The notes under the pieces were generated by a model. The model was not told the DNA's origin and made no database searches. It saw only the letters and a program-made list of their open reading frames with translations. A stretch of DNA of 64,000 nucleotides from Thereva unica (taxonomy: Eukaryota; Arthropoda; Insecta; Diptera; Therevidae): positions 4,752,001 to 4,816,000 of the forward strand of contig OX465281.1 of the NCBI GenBank assembly GCA_949987705.1. The letters are read 5' to 3'. Of the stretch, positions 38,541-51,359 are shown piece by piece. The translations under genes were made by a program, and so were the position numbers. Within the stretch, counting starts at the first letter, position 1. The number at the start of each line of letters is the position of its first letter.

Positions 38541-39480
38541 TAAATTAAAGATCCGTTTGTCAGCGTAGACCATTCCTAATCCGTAGGCGGTGTACCGAAG
38601 CTGAACGATCTATTGAGTCAACCTGAAAAATTTCTGAAGGAGTTTATTACAAGATTTAATATCGACGAACTTCTGTTCAAACTACACGAATCTGGATTCG
38701 ATGTCATTCGCTAAGTAGATGATCGTTTGACTTAACCATTACAGAGCTCATGAGTATAGCATTTAGAGAAATTCAAACATTGGTCCCAGGTCCTATTTGT
38801 ATCCAGGGTACGTCAGTTGACTACTTAGACTCAGTCAAATACGTGGGAGTCTAGAGGCTGAACTGGTACGCTGAACTGGATTACGCCATTAGTAAAGCCA
38901 CTAGGGATAGAACTAGGGGAACCTGTTTCACAGCTGTTGTTAAGACAATTACTGCACTGATTCCATTATACATCTCCATATGGAAATCCGCCGTCTTGAT
39001 ACCTCAGATCTCATTGAACTGGTCCAATATCTGCCAGGTTTTTTCATGGCCCAGAAATCTTCTGTAGCGTCCCCTAGTCCACCTTCAAGTCGCTGATAGA
39101 GAACTGCTTTGAGGGACTGAACCTAGCCTTGTAATCGGTCCCATGTCTTAGAGAGGTTAATAGACTAACGAGATTTTTTAAGTTCAGGTAAGTTATCACT
39201 CTAACCGGGGCTGTCCTTAGGCTATGAGTGAGATATCTAGCAGGCCATGTGTTTAATCGTCATACGTACCTTATTTGCAAAATTTGTTTCCCAGGTGCAA
39301 CTGACCCAATACCCACTCAGAGAGGGATCTTTATCGCTCTCTTTATTTCATCCGCTCTCTTTATTTCATCCGACGACAAGACTTGCACCCACGTCTTTTG
39401 TGAATGCCCTGCTCTGATCTGGCCTGTCCTATCGCTCTTTATTTGAGGAATCTTTCAGAAAGTTTGTTAGTGGCCAGGAT
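38541..39480 (+). pseudogene. LINE RT end joined to RNase H C-terminus
   Basis: VDYLDSVKYVGV near 38815 is the start of the RT thumb. It is followed by LNWYAELDYAISKATRDRTR and, near 38940-39010, TALIPLYISIWKSAVLIPQ. The text then jumps to LTGAVLRL.VRYLAGHVFNR (39205-39260) and THVFCECPALIW (about 39390), the ORF2 C-terminus. The RNase H catalytic part between them is missing, so an internal deletion is likely. A direct repeat of TCATCCG with CTCTCTTTATT lies near 39340-39375. Confidence 0.65.
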
Positions 39481-42234
39481 AATAATTGTCGGTGATAACT
39501 TCTGCTACAAATTTACAGTCAAAAAAGAAGGTCGATCCTTCACCCTTACATAATACTTTTCATGGCTATTATATCCGTCATTATTGTCCATCCAAGTATC
39601 AAAAATTTTATCTAACTGCACACAACGAGATATGTGAATAATTCCATAATTTCGAACCTACACAAGAAAAAAAATGAGAAAAAATATGTTTCACCTTGAA
39701 CAACCTGACAGAAATCCACAATTTCATCGCATAATTCTCCTCGCAGCAAGTATAATTCATAAATCACCATACTGGATCATTACCACGTCGCCTATCCATA
39801 TCAATTCAAGTACCAAAATGTACAAAACCACCTAAAAATGTTGAATACATTTGAATAAATTTCGACAGAGAAAAAATCCATCCTTATTTATAGTCCTAAA
39901 AGGACCACACACCCACACCCATCCATAGCAGAAGAAAAAAGGTAAAACTCAACGACGACACATTATGTATGTAGATAAGGGTGGGGGGGGCCTTGAAATT
40001 CATTTATCAACATAATTTGGGGCTAGGAATTCTAGGAATAACGACGACGACGACGAAAAAAATATTTCAAAATGGAATATTATACGTGTTCCAAGGATCT
40101 CAACTAACGAAGAAAGTGTATCCTTATTTTACATGTATATATATTTCGGAGAAATGCAGGAGCAGAAAAAAAACAGGGATGAATAATACACAGCCATTAG
40201 CCAAAAATCAAATATCAGAGATGCCTCCTCGAGGAATATCCTAGTTGCGCTTAAGGACCTGATCGAATTACCCGCACATATAATTCGGGGAGTTTTCGTG
40301 TCGTGGGATCCATATGTGACAAATTTCGCCACATCCTGTTATACATCGACCAACCCCGTCCTGCCATAAAAGGCCTATTGTCTCCCTCGTTTGGCATAAG
40401 ATCAACTTCAAAAATCCCATTTTTCACCACAAAATTTTATGGCATTTGATTTCCATGTCCTGGATCCATCGCCATGGTGTCACAACGTCGGTCGACGCTC
40501 GGGGATGGGGTGGTTGTCGTCCTGGTGGGAAAAAGGGGTCCCATCAAGAGGACTAGTACCGAGTTGTTGGTCTTCATTAAACCAGGAAACACAGCCACAC
40601 GCACCTTGAAGCGGGTGCTAGAGTCCTGGTGCGCGCCTATTGCTATGATAAATGATCCTTGGAGCTGGATACCCAGCCCCGAACTGGCCAGGATTTGCTG
40701 GGGGGTGGCGAAAGACAAAATCGTAAACAAATATATCAAGTGTCATCCATAATCAAGAATTATTCCCGAGTAACCGAAATATATCCTATCGCACACACAC
40801 ACACACACACATACAGCAAAAGCCTCTCACTAAGGTGACAAATGCGTTCGCTCCCTCCCTTGTATTGGTGGTGTTCGGCAGGAGGGGGCGATTTTGGTTT
40901 ACTGCTTTATTGGTCCATCATGGAGGTCGTGAATATATACAGCGTAACAGGACACAAGGCATGGACTACCCAAGGACATCGATTGCTATTCCTGGCATCC
41001 TGACGGTCGTATAAGCCGCGCAGTAAACCGAGACACACTGGGGAAGTGATCAAGAGCAACCGTTTCCAATACTCACATTGTCAGCAGATAATTTTTTGCC
41101 GGATGGGGTCCTTTTTGTGCCGAGAATGGGGGGAGGAATAAATTTTTTACAGCCTCCACACAACTCCTCCGGGGGAGGAGGGTGACATTGAATGTTAGCA
41201 GCCGGGTGAAAGTCAACTAAAAACTCACTTTTCTTTATGTGTTTTCCCTCGGTTGACTTTTACTTTGGTCCTATTTATTTTATTTATTTTTTTTTCGGGC
41301 TCCTTTTGTCGGGGCGATAGCATATCCTGCAGACGTGTGTCGTCGTCGTCGTCGTCGTCTCATCCTCCTTAATTGGAGGCTACAAATTCGATTGGCAGAT
41401 GTCAGAATTTCATTGTTCCCGTAGCCTCGTCCTTTTTTGTGCTCAAAGTTTTTCAAATGGTACCAATTCATAGGATAACTTCGTCAGACAACCCAATTTG
41501 TCTGCAATGCTTGAATACTAATGCCTCGATGTTTCACAGCAACAACAACACCAACTACAAACAAAAAAATTCGCTCAGTACACCAGTATGTCTGCAGGGA
41601 TGGCGCTTAATTCTTCTGGGGTATTGCAGAGCACGCCGCTTGAAGTGATGGGGTTATTGACATTATTTACTGCCGCTAATGCCATCGGGTAAATAAATTA
41701 AATGAAAACTTTCAATGGTGGGGATATGTGAAGAGGGCCATAGTTGTTAATCCCACTTAAGGACTTACACGGATTCACGGCAGCACAACTGTTTCGAGTA
41801 ATATGAACTGCCCAGCCCTATGTATTGAGTCCATTTGAATTCACGAAAAGAATCAGGGTTGCAACAAAAAGTGGAAGGGTAAAATTCACCCCCTTTTTTG
41901 GTGTACGATAGATGTGACACCAACCACTAAATGGTACTATTGCGCAGCGTCCGAAATCAAGTGGGAATTGTAATTGCTGTGGAAATAATGTTGCATATAA
42001 TCAAGAACGAATTGGAACATACTTTTGACAGTTGTCCGGATGTAACGAAGTATGCATAGCGAAAATAGTAAGAATCGTAGTATGTAATCAGAAGGATTAA
42101 GAAGAAACCAGTTCAATCGCTCGCTTTTTATTTCAAACAGCTGCCACCCGTGGAACGAAATCACTCTGCTTTTGTTCGCGAGCTTCTTGCAATCTATATA
42201 GTGAGAAAAACTTGGTGGTTTATGGTTTATACTG
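39481..42234. other. Intron, no gene seen
   Basis: Contains a (CA)n run at 40792-40810 and a (CGT)n run at 41341-41359. Two overlapping open frames on opposite strands near 40437-40752 (92 and 100 residues) show no known domain and I do not call either. No splice-compatible Ig exon was found. Confidence 0.5.
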
Positions 42235-42242
42235 GCCACAAA

Positions 42243-43052
42243 CAGGGCCGGCGCTTGATTTTTTGGCGCCCGGTGCAGTATGCCATATTGCGCCCCCATC
42301 AACTGTTCGGGGTTTTTTTTATAGCAGTGAAGGGCAATGGAAAAAGACACAAGTGAAGTTCTTTTAATAAATGAAAATGAAGGCACAAAGGAACACTTTT
42401 TCAATATATATTGTTTTGCCAAAGTTTTAAATTTTTTTCTTAAAATCTGAATTTCTAAAATTGCACATGAAAGCCCGTGTCCAATCAAGATTTGCTTCGG
42501 GGTCTTGCTTTTGTGCTCAGTATGATGCTTTCGCTTTAACTTCACAGAACTCTCCAGCTAATGCTGCTTCTTCAACCTTCGTACTGCTTATAGTAGATGC
42601 CCTTCGGCGCCACTGCCACCATGTGCTCCAGCATGTTTTTCGGTGTACTTCCCTAGCTGTTGCAAGCAGAATCCTGTGATCCGCAAATCTATAGACCATA
42701 AAAAAGGTCCCTATGTCGTCCATGCCTTCACATTTCAAGGTATAATCCATGGTCACTGCATGTATTAGTTTCCACTGTATAATCTTGCATAAAATAAAAA
42801 CAGTCCACCTTGGCAGCCTTTCTGGACAAAGAAGACGTTTTCAACAACTTCAGAGCAGAGGCGATCCAAGTGTCTCTCGCCGAATTCTCTCGTTGATTTG
42901 ACACACTTTGCAAAGGGCATTGAAAAAAGACAAAAACACTCTGTGCAGTTCCTTTAATATATGAAAATGAAGGCACGCACACTTTCCCAGTGCCGCGTCC
43001 AATTGCGCCCGGTGCAAGTGCACCATTTGCACCTATGAAAGCGCCGCCCCTG
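42243..43052. mobile_element. hAT-type non-autonomous element with 8-bp target duplication
   Basis: The ends are CAGGGCCGGCGCTTGATTTT on the left and, inverted, CAGGGGCGGCGCTTTCATAG on the right; hAT termini characteristically begin CAGGG. A perfect 8-bp duplication, GCCACAAA, lies at 42235-42242 and 43053-43060. The subterminal regions are also inverse-related: AATGAAAATGAAGGCAC at about 42370 is near the left end and TATGAAAATGAAGGCAC at about 42960 near the right. The minus frame 42517-42756 (79 residues) is not a recognised transposase. Relatives: 57238-57479 and 63770 onward. Confidence 0.92.
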
Positions 43053-43199
43053 GCCACAAACCGCTGAAGTTTTACAATATTTCATACGAAGATCAATCAA
43101 CCTGCTCGTGAGACTATACTCTTTCACTCTATAGCAACGGACAACATCGATTTCCTGTCCTTCGATCTGGCAACATTGTCACCAATCATGTATTTCCAG

Positions 43200-44330
43200 C
43201 GAATTAACAAGTCTCTATGCCAACAGCGCCGAGTGTCCTCGCCCAAATAAAGCGATTAAAGCGGATTTCCCTTCCTTTAAGTGGAGTGATACCAGATTCA
43301 GAAGAGTCTCCAGTACCATCATCGGGGAACTGCAGATGGCTCTGGGGGAAGTGAGTTACGACCTCATGCAGATCTTGAGTAGACATGAAGGTGAAGGAAT
43401 AGCCAATATCTTCCTCATTTCGGACATAATGATTCAACGCTATACCTGGCATGCCCATGTGCTCACTAGGATGTTCCCTTTTTGTGTGAGATTCTCGGAA
43501 TATAGAGCCAAGAGCATAGCTAGCTAGATAAAAACGCATAATCGGCATGCAGGAGCGTGCCGGTAGCATGAGTTGCTTTTCACCTCGAAAATAAAATAAA
43601 AATGGACCATACTTAAGACAATGAATTATTACCTGGCACCTGTAGAATTGCAGGTTGACAGGCATCAAGTACCTTATTCGAATAATTTGTTTCCCAGGTG
43701 CAACTGCCGCAATACCCACTCAGAAGTGGATCTCCATTCAGGCCCAGTATATGCCTTCGGTTTTAGAGCACATGTGTTTTCACAATTTTGGTTGGATCAA
43801 GGCAGGCGTGTACTGCTCATCAGAGTAACCATGTAATGCATGCAGTTGAGCTTACTATCTAGGGTCATTCCTATATTTTTGGATTTATATGAGAAGTCTA
43901 TAGTTTTGGCTTATATGAGAAGCCTATAGTACTGCACGCGCTTGGACAGTTACTCCTCTCCCGGTTAACGGAACCAGAATCGTTTTGTTGTGATTTCCAG
44001 TCCTACCCTGGCACTCCAGCTGAAGATCAAATCAAGTGTCTGCTGCAGCCGCCTGAATATAGTACCTTCTGTTTCACTTGTTACCACGATGACATCTTCT
44101 GCATAACCTTGGGTGACAAATTTTCGGCTATTGAGTAGCCCTAGGGGGGTTCATTTAGAGCAAGGCACCACAGAAGTAGAATAAAATGTCCTGTAGACGT
44201 TCTTTTGCTGTAGCGCCTTGCAGACACCCCTCAAAATGAGAGAGCATTAGCTTCCGAGTTCTTAGCATCAAGTCGATCCAGTCGTAAGTGCTACTTACAT
44301 TTCGGCTACTAGAGCTAAAGGACAACGTCT
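43200..44330 (-). mobile_element. LINE remnant, same family as 2430-5920
   Basis: Compared in the same orientation, 43265-43330 matches about 4110-4175 (AGTGGNGTGRTACCAGATT, AGAGTCT). The stretch 43980-44290 matches about 4355-4700, including CATAACCTTGGG and AAGGCACCACAGAAGT. On the minus strand this is the RT C-terminal part. The 171-residue minus frame at 43204-43719 is a decayed stretch of this element and not a host gene. The block at 43665-43745 is also shared with 38290 and 39250. Confidence 0.65.
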
Positions 44331-44639
44331 CACGAGTTAAGCTAGTTTTACGCTACGTCAGATCTGGTGTAGGTGTTCAATTGGTTCTTTAAGTCCAAGC
44401 ATCTCACTGTATGTTCTAAATTCTAGCTATCGGAGAGTTTTTTTTTTTTTTTTATGTGAAAGACTAGAGTCACAGAAAACGCCCTTTATACTGTGTCGAC
44501 AATCTATTTTCTTCATATAGAGTGCAATGTCGAACAGCAGCTCTAGTCGGGGAAGAAGGGAACTGTCACAACCTACCCGCGATATTTTTAGTCCACCTAC
44601 TTCCAACCATTACTGTCGCGACTTTGACATCGGGGCATC

Positions 44640-44908
44640 GAGAAACAACTCGCTGGAGTGTTATGCCTCCTGAAACGAGCTGAATCTCATCAACCAACCG
44701 ATGACATGCGCTTTTTGGTGGAGCGGGGAAGGGCTAAGGAAGGCTATGACAGGAGGGATCAGGAATGTAAAGAGGGAAGAAGAAAGAAGGAAAGTTATGT
44801 GGGTGGGAAAGTGGAAAAGACGAAGGACCCTGGGGCTGGCCGGGATTCGAACACGGGACCTCTGGGATAGTAGCCAGGCGCCTTACTCTCTAGGCTACCG
44901 AGGCCCCC
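44640..44908 (-). mobile_element. tRNA-derived SINE, copy 2 (best preserved)
   Basis: The head lies at 44836-44908 on the minus strand, with box A-like TAGCCTAGAGAGTAAGG, anticodon-arm-like CTGGCTACTATCCCAG and box B-like GTGTTCGAATCCCGG. After the head comes GGTCCTTCGTCTTTTCCACT, a junction shared with copy 3 (ATGGTCCTTCATTTTTCCACT) and partly with copy 1, then a pyrimidine-rich body. The 3' limit is estimated. Direct repeats of GTATACAATGA lie immediately beside the head (about 44911-44932). Confidence 0.85.
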
Positions 44909-44999
44909 AAGTATACAATGAGTATACAATGACGGGATCTACGAGCTCGTTGTGAAGGAAATAAGTTCCATAGTCTTTGAAGCAAAGCAGGACCTGCTC

Positions 45000-46310
45000 G
45001 GAAAGTATGTTGCGGTAATATCTATGGGAAATGACAGCGAAGAAGACCCAGTCTCCGCTAAAGGGATGCGGTAATCCGGGACTCCCAGAGGTTACGAATT
45101 TCAAACTACATGTCACCGGTTCAGTAGTGTGTCCGATGGAGGGAACAGTTGTGGGAGGCCAATACCGGATTCCGATTGTACAACGATTAAATAACCGAAG
45201 AAGTAATAGAGTAGCATAACCTATCGCCACCGAATATGTTCCATGATTAGTCGTCGTACCACTTGAACAAAATATCCAATTGGAATATAGATTCTTCAAC
45301 GAAAGTGTTAAACTTCTCGTATCCGCCTTAATTTTGCAATCGTCTACTATCCAAACAAAAGCAAGCAAAATGGTTTAGTGGTTCCATCGGCAAAACAAAG
45401 CTGCCGCAACAGTAAGATACAACACTACTAATTGGGATTGGCGTGAAGAGTTACCCTTCCTCCTATTTGACTCCCGCAGACAATCAAAACCGACATGCTA
45501 TGCTTACTAGACTGGTCAGCTTAAACTCCATCCTATCTAAAGAAAATCCAATCGAGCACTTAGAATTCTTCGCTCGTTTGTATTCGCATATTTAGAACTT
45601 AACCCCACACGCACACAAAAAACATTGACAAGTTGTTCGCGTACAGCCTTGGAAGATTCTGGCTACGTTTTTGTATACATCGACTGCATACGGAAATTCT
45701 TACCATACCTCCGTTTAATCAAACCCCGTCGACAAATCAAAAGATCACGGTTCAGTATTTATTTACAGACTGAAACCGATCATTCTCGTCTCTGTAAACA
45801 ATTACTAAGCCTAGGAACGTGATTGATTACACTTCCTTAAGTCCTAGGTTTGGGGAAGGGGTATGTGAGGATCGCGGCTTATTGTCCCAAGCTCGCATCA
45901 TTCTGATTTCGATCATCACTATGACGATCATAACAGCTAAATATTCTAAATAATTAATAATAATCTAACCTCAAAAATCACAATCTACACTTTTCCTTCT
46001 TGCACACGCTTTCCTTGATCAAAAAAGGGTTTGCTGCAAAAGCACGCTTCTCGTGTACTTAGGACGTCTACATCTAAATCTAGAAATTATTTTGCCCTTC
46101 TGTATATTTTTCCCCATAGCATAGCCTCAGAGAGCAGCACTCCTTTGAATGCTCCTTTAGAAGCATTTTGGAAGCATTAGCAAAAAGCTTTTAAATAGAA
46201 GGCATGTCGGCCTGTTGATATGGGAATATGTTCCGGTGTTGAAAAGCTTTTATTTTTATTCAGCTTTTGCAATTGCCTCTTCGCACTTTCAAACATCAGT
46301 GTCGTTTTAG
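45000..46310. other. Intron or old repeat, no gene seen
   Basis: A 157-residue minus frame (44895-45368) overlaps the SINE end and has no recognised domain. Nothing else is supported. Confidence 0.45.
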
Positions 46311-46570
46311 CTAGCGGTCCTCCAACTAGTATTAGCCGCGTATAATGCTGCTTGACCTCCGTAATCGAACTAGACCCGGTCTTTTCTTAAAGGTCCAAAT
46401 TTGCTCAAATTGACAGCGCACATCCAACTCTTCTTTTTCGACCGCTGCATGCTTCCTTTGCTTGAAGTATTTTCACTTCTGAAGTATGCGTCCTGGTGTA
46501 TTTTGAGCCAATGACTACTCTGCACGTAGTACTTTACGCATGTACTGCAGGCAACAAAAATTAGTTCTAA
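46310..46570. repeat. Dispersed repeat shared with 61735-61830 and 63000-63060
   Basis: The block at 46312-46385 (AGCGGTCCTCCAACT..., then TGCTGCTTGACCTCCG) matches 61739-61810. The block at 46470-46530 (ACTTCTGAAGTATGCGTCC, TGGTGTATTTTG) matches 62999-63045. In the second copy the two blocks are about 1.1 kb further apart, with LINE sequence between them. Confidence 0.65.
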
Positions 46571-46619
46571 TAATTTTCCGCTTGTATAAAATCCTTTTCG
46601 ATTAATTTCTCTTTTCACG

Positions 46620-48250
46620 AATCAATTCAGCCTTTGTGGACACGCTGCTGGCTGTCATGAATCATCTTTATCTACACAATCCAAGCTGTTACAAAAGAAA
46701 AAAAAAACTTCGAAGACAATTTTTACTTTAGAAGCAGGGAAATCATTGAACTCGTTTACAGTTACTTCTTTATTTTTTGGCATCTATTTTTTTTTGCTGG
46801 AACCTTATTCGTCTATAGGGATACCCTCATTAAAATGTCATCCCTTCCGTTTGTGCTAAGCACACTTCCCAAACAAGGAACTTAAATTCTTTTCAAATTA
46901 AGCACCCGTGTCCCATCCATTCACAACTAAAAGTTCAAGAAATGAAACGTTCCACGATCCTCTCTCTCCTGTTCCGTAGGAGTTGCGCGCCATTAAAAGG
47001 ACATTTTCGTATCGTTAGAAGAGATTTAACGCCTGAAGGATTTCATTGTGAGGAATCAGGTCGTGCAGAATTAAATCCTCTGTGACATCGACAGTGGCAA
47101 CAACGACGACGACGACAACGGTGGCGCGGCATGGAGCAACAACAGCAACGATGTGTATATTTATATAGGAGGATATCTCTAGCGGCAGGAACAGTGACGA
47201 ACTATAAACAGGAGAGTGTAGCAACACTTGTGCAGATTCTTTTGACTTGTCTGGGTCATGTCTCAAAGGATCCGAAAGCTATCGTCAAATTTGCATCATT
47301 TACCGCCCGCTTCCCATTAACCCCACTTGTCAAAAGTCCTGTCCCACATCGACCTGCCAGCTCTGCATGCTGCGCGCCCTACCACCCCGCCTCCCCCCCG
47401 CCTATCCTAGATCCGGTGATGATTCCTTTTTTTATCGCATTTTCTCGTCCTACCGATCTCGCCGTTCACTGCTAGGGCATTGTTGCCTATTCACTGTTCC
47501 CAGTCCCAACCGACCCCGCACCGCCCATCAACGGCCGTGAAAAGGCGCAGAGCGAAAGAGATTTTTCGCTGGGAGTTGGGGGTGGCTGCTTGGCGCGGGG
47601 GGTGGGAGGGATGCGAAAACGAACCCGCGACGAAGCTGTCACATCTCTTCGCCTTGAAAACATTTCAACTCGAGGCTCGAGGATTGTGATTTAAGGCTTT
47701 TAAGTGTGTTTCTCAAGTGCACTCCGGAAAATAATTTATTCAGCCCTTTTCCCATTTTGAAAATGTTTTCATAATAAATTACGTGCGCTTTTCTTTTTTT
47801 TTGGTGTATGCTAGGTCCTTCGCCCACCCCGGGCCCCCCAGCCCCGGATCCCACCCGAATCTAACGCCTCAGAAACGTTCAACGGTCGTCATGCTTTCGG
47901 TCGGGGTGTAAACGAGTAAAAATTTATATTCAAGATGACAAGTGCTCATTTCGGGGGTGGAGGGGGAGTGGGTCGTGTGGAAAACCCTAGAAGAATATAT
48001 AGGCCAAACGGGTTTTGGGGTGGGGCTGCTGATAAAATGTTACTGCCAACCGGTTTCCATTGCGGGGAAACACTTTGTGGATTACATTTGGAAATTACTC
48101 CATCATTCATGTCGGGGAGTGGATTACTTCCTTAACGAGTTTGACGATGTGTCACACACAATTTAGTTGAAGTCTTATAAATATATTTTTTTTGTGTCAT
48201 ATACTCTTATACATACATATATATATATTTTCTTCCTTTTTCCTTTCCAG
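46620..48250. other. End of the 17.4-kb intron, no gene seen
   Basis: Includes a GAC repeat at 47104-47116 and GC-rich DNA at 47380-47600. It ends with TA-rich sequence and the strong acceptor tract TTCCTTTTTCCTTTCCAG at 48250. Confidence 0.55.
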
Positions 48251-48376
48251 ATGATTCTGTGGACGTTACGTCGGAGCCAGACGATCAGGAAGTCTCTGTG
48301 GCAGCATCCCACAACCCCAACAAGGGACAGCTTGAAGTTCAACTGGGCGGTGCTGTAACTTTACAATGTCCGCAGG
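48251..48376 (+). CDS. Exon: N-terminal part of the next Ig domain
   Basis: The acceptor AG is at 48249-48250 and the donor GTAAGG at 48377. The exon enters in phase 1 and leaves in phase 1 (126 nt). After the shared Tyr codon the peptide is DSVDVTSEPDDQEVSVAASH, then NPNKGQLEVQLGGAVTLQC and PQ, with the B-strand Cys near the end. The acidic linker before it is long for an Ig-Ig junction. The last base, G, joins GT of exon 52996 to give Gly (PQG-SLGCW). The in-frame GTAAGG read-through quickly reaches intron sequence. Confidence 0.92.
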
Positions 48377-49130
48377 GTAAGGAATCCATTAATTATTTCG
48401 TCCTAATTAGGATAATTAAGTGTGGAGCCCTGCATGTTCTCTTCTCCTTAACTCAACTTGTCATTTCACTCCAGTTATAGTGTGGAAAAGTTCCCATAAA
48501 TTATCCTATGAGCTCCTTGCAAGAACATGCCACATTCTGAAAGGATTTTTGGTTTAGTTTTGCGTGTGTGTATGTGTGTATGTATGTATTTTACTAGATT
48601 TAACTGGAAAACTATACTAGGAAAATGGAAAAGTTTCATTTCAGGATGCAACTTCTGCTAGAGCTTGAAGTCATGCATTCTGCACTTGCACAACTCTTTT
48701 AGGGTTTAGGGTTATATATGTATTTTTTTTTTGTGGGTTTCGTTGTATTTATGTTTTTTGGGGGGTTTGGGTTTTTATTTTGTTGTTTCGAGTTTTCTTT
48801 TCCAAATGACTGACTTTCCAGGATATTGCCAGAGTTTAAAATGGCAGAGGTTTTTCTTGTTTGTTGAGTGATGCCAAGTTATTGTAGCATGTAATGTATA
48901 TATCTATGTGGGAAAGGGTGTTTCTGATGATAAGTGAACAAATGAAAGGATTTGATGGTGGAGTGTTGAACCACCAAGTCATAAGGAGATGTGGTATAGA
49001 AATTCTGACCTTTTATCACGACCTTGTTGGTAGCTTCTAACTAAAGAGTATTCACAACTCTTTGGTTTTGGCATTTATGATTGAATTTCGATGATAGAAT
49101 GTTGAACGTTTTATAAATTGTAATAGCGTA
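48377..49130. other. Intron, no gene seen
   Basis: T/G-rich with TGTATGTATG near 48572. Nothing coding was recognised. Confidence 0.6.
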
Positions 49131-49131
49131 A

Positions 49132-51250
49132 ATGTCGTCTGTGTTTTACTTTAAAATAAAAGTGAAACTTAGAGCTAATAATAAAAAGTTGATTAAGAAG
49201 GAACCGCTAAAGACAACAATGGATGTCGGCAACTTCAACCCCCACTCCATTTCTAGTGGGGTCCCACAAGGGTCAATTATTTCACCTGCTCTATTTCTAA
49301 CCTTCATCATTCGCGTACTTTACGAAGCCTTCGTTTCTTGTGTACCTTATGAGCCCCAAAAATTGCCCGGTTCTTCTTTACCTTGGTTCAATAATGAACT
49401 CAAGCAATTGAAAAATCAGAAGAATAGGCTCTGGAAAACCTATTTAAAGAGGAAGGACTCTTCGAGTCTCAATTCATTTATCAATTGCTATAACCGATTT
49501 CGTTCACTCTCTTCTACTCTGTATCGTGAATATCTTAGCAGTATGAGTGATAAGGTGTTTACTGATCCTAGAGACTTCTTTAAATTTATCAACTCTAAGA
49601 AAAAAGTTGATAGCTACCCTAATACTATGCAGCACACGAACTGGTCTAGCTGTGAGTCGCCTGCGATTTGCAACATGTTTGCGTCATTCTTTCATCAATC
49701 CTTTTAACCTCCTGACTTTCAGCCTATTGACAACAATTTTCGTCACATAAGTCCTAACCGAGAGGCTCATTTTTACCTCTCTCAATTACCAGTGCTGATA
49801 TCGTGACACATATCGACGAACTCCCATTTGACTTAACTTCTGGCCCCGGCGGTATTCCCCTGCTGTCCTTAAGTCTTGTGTGGAGGTTCTGCAGTCTCCA
49901 ATGAAAACCTTGTTTCAAAAATCCCTGGATAAAGGGTACTTCCCTAAGCTTTGGAAGAATTCGTTCATAATTCCTATTCACAAAAGTGGTTGCAAGAGCG
50001 AAATATCGAATTATAGACCAGTTGCGAAGTTGTCTGTTATGCCGAAACTTTTCGAATCAATTATCTATTTTGCAATCGCTCCTATCTGCAAGAGGCTGGT
50101 CTCAACGTATCAACATGGTTTTCTTGCAGCTCGTTCCACTACCACCAATCTTCTTGCGTTCACTTCTCATGCTGTCGAGGGCCTCGTTTCTAGTTGTGAA
50201 ACTGATTGTGTTTATACTGATTTTAGAAAGGCATTTGACAAGCTCTCCCATTCCATTATAATTTTAAAATTAAGATAGCTTGGCTTTCCGCCAGCCCTTC
50301 TAGTATAGTTCCAGTCCTATTTAGCTGACAGGACCTACCAAGTTCTTTTTCGTGGTTCCAAATCAGTAACCATTGAAGCGACATCCGGTGTCCTTCAAGG
50401 AAGTCATCTTGGCCCTCTTCTCTTTATCTTGTCAATTTGATGACATTGTTCCCTTGCTAAGACACTGTAGAATACTGATTTAGGCTGATGACATCAAATT
50501 GTACCGTCACATAAAGAGTAGTGAGGACTGCAAACTTTTGCAAGTTGACCTTGACACCTTTTACTCTTGGTGTGTTAACAACAACCTGGTTCTAAATATT
50601 TGTAAATGTATAGTCATGACTTTTAGTAGGAGACGTCATCCTATAATTTTTAACTACACCTTTTCTGATGAGGGTATCCCTCATGTTAATTTTGTTAAAG
50701 ATCTAGAGATTAGGTTTGATGGTAAGCTGGATTTTTCCACTCACATCAACTATATCTTTTCCAGAGGTAGTTTAGTCCTGGGTTTTATTAAAAGGTGTTC
50801 CAAAGAATTCAACAACCCCTTGATTACTAAAGACCTATACATTTCCCTTGTCAGAGCATTACTCAAATATGCGTCCCAGGTTTGGTCTGCTCACTACTCT
50901 TCGCATGTTAGAACTATTGAATCGCTTCAACGAAGGTTCGTTAGATTCGCACTGAATCACCTTCATGGGGAAAACCTTAAGTTACTCAACTTAAGCTCTG
51001 GCCGAAGTTGTATTTGTTCATCAGCTCCTTAATGGAAAGGTTGATTCAGGTTTTCTAGGTCACCGTGCGTCGTTTAGAGAGAGTCGTTATAACCTGAGAG
51101 GACCACCACTTTCACAAATCAACACGAATTACGGCAGATTTGAACCTGTAAACCGCATGTTCATTAATGTTAATAATAATATTAATATCTTTAGCATGAG
51201 CATTGGTAAAGATGTCCTTAAAAGGATTCTTTTAATTCTCATGTGACCAC
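49132..51250 (+). mobile_element. Jockey/CR1-like LINE: linker and reverse transcriptase, rearranged
   Basis: The 191-residue frame at 49132-49707 starts with HSISSGVPQGSIISPALF, an RT motif. It then reads LPWFNNELKQLKNQKNRLWK, the linker that normally lies before the RT, so two pieces are joined out of order. RT proper follows: LWKNSFIIPIHKSGCKSEI and NYRPVAKLSVMPKLFE, then QHGFLAARSTTTNL and YTDFRKAFDKLSHS (49880-50278). Next comes a frame-broken LQGSHLGPLLF-like stretch, then ADDIKLYRHIKSSED (from about 50485) and a 177-residue frame to 51032 with the thumb (HVNFVKDLEIRFDGKLDFST). No RNase H. The elements are dead but young enough to align almost throughout. Confidence 0.85.
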
Positions 51251-51359
51251 TTATTTTACCTGTTGCTTGCGTTGGTTACATGTTAATTTAATTTACTAAT
51301 TTTTATGTTTGCATGCTTAGTGTTGAGCCTAATCTCAGCGCTTGGTTGTGCTGAGTAGG

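Noticed and set aside
39181..39195. CAG followed by GTAAGT inside the 17.4-kb intron, as in a recursive splice (ratchet) site
   Set aside because: The sequence lies in a LINE coding remnant and the tract before it is not a strong polypyrimidine run, so chance is more likely.
40437..40752. Overlapping open frames of 92 (plus) and 100 (minus) residues
   Set aside because: No domain, no splice logic, and both strands open over the same bases, which points to composition and not to a gene.
41937..42545. 202-residue minus-strand open frame, one of the longest in the window
   Set aside because: It runs across the left end and target duplication of the hAT element, so it is a chance frame made by the insertion.
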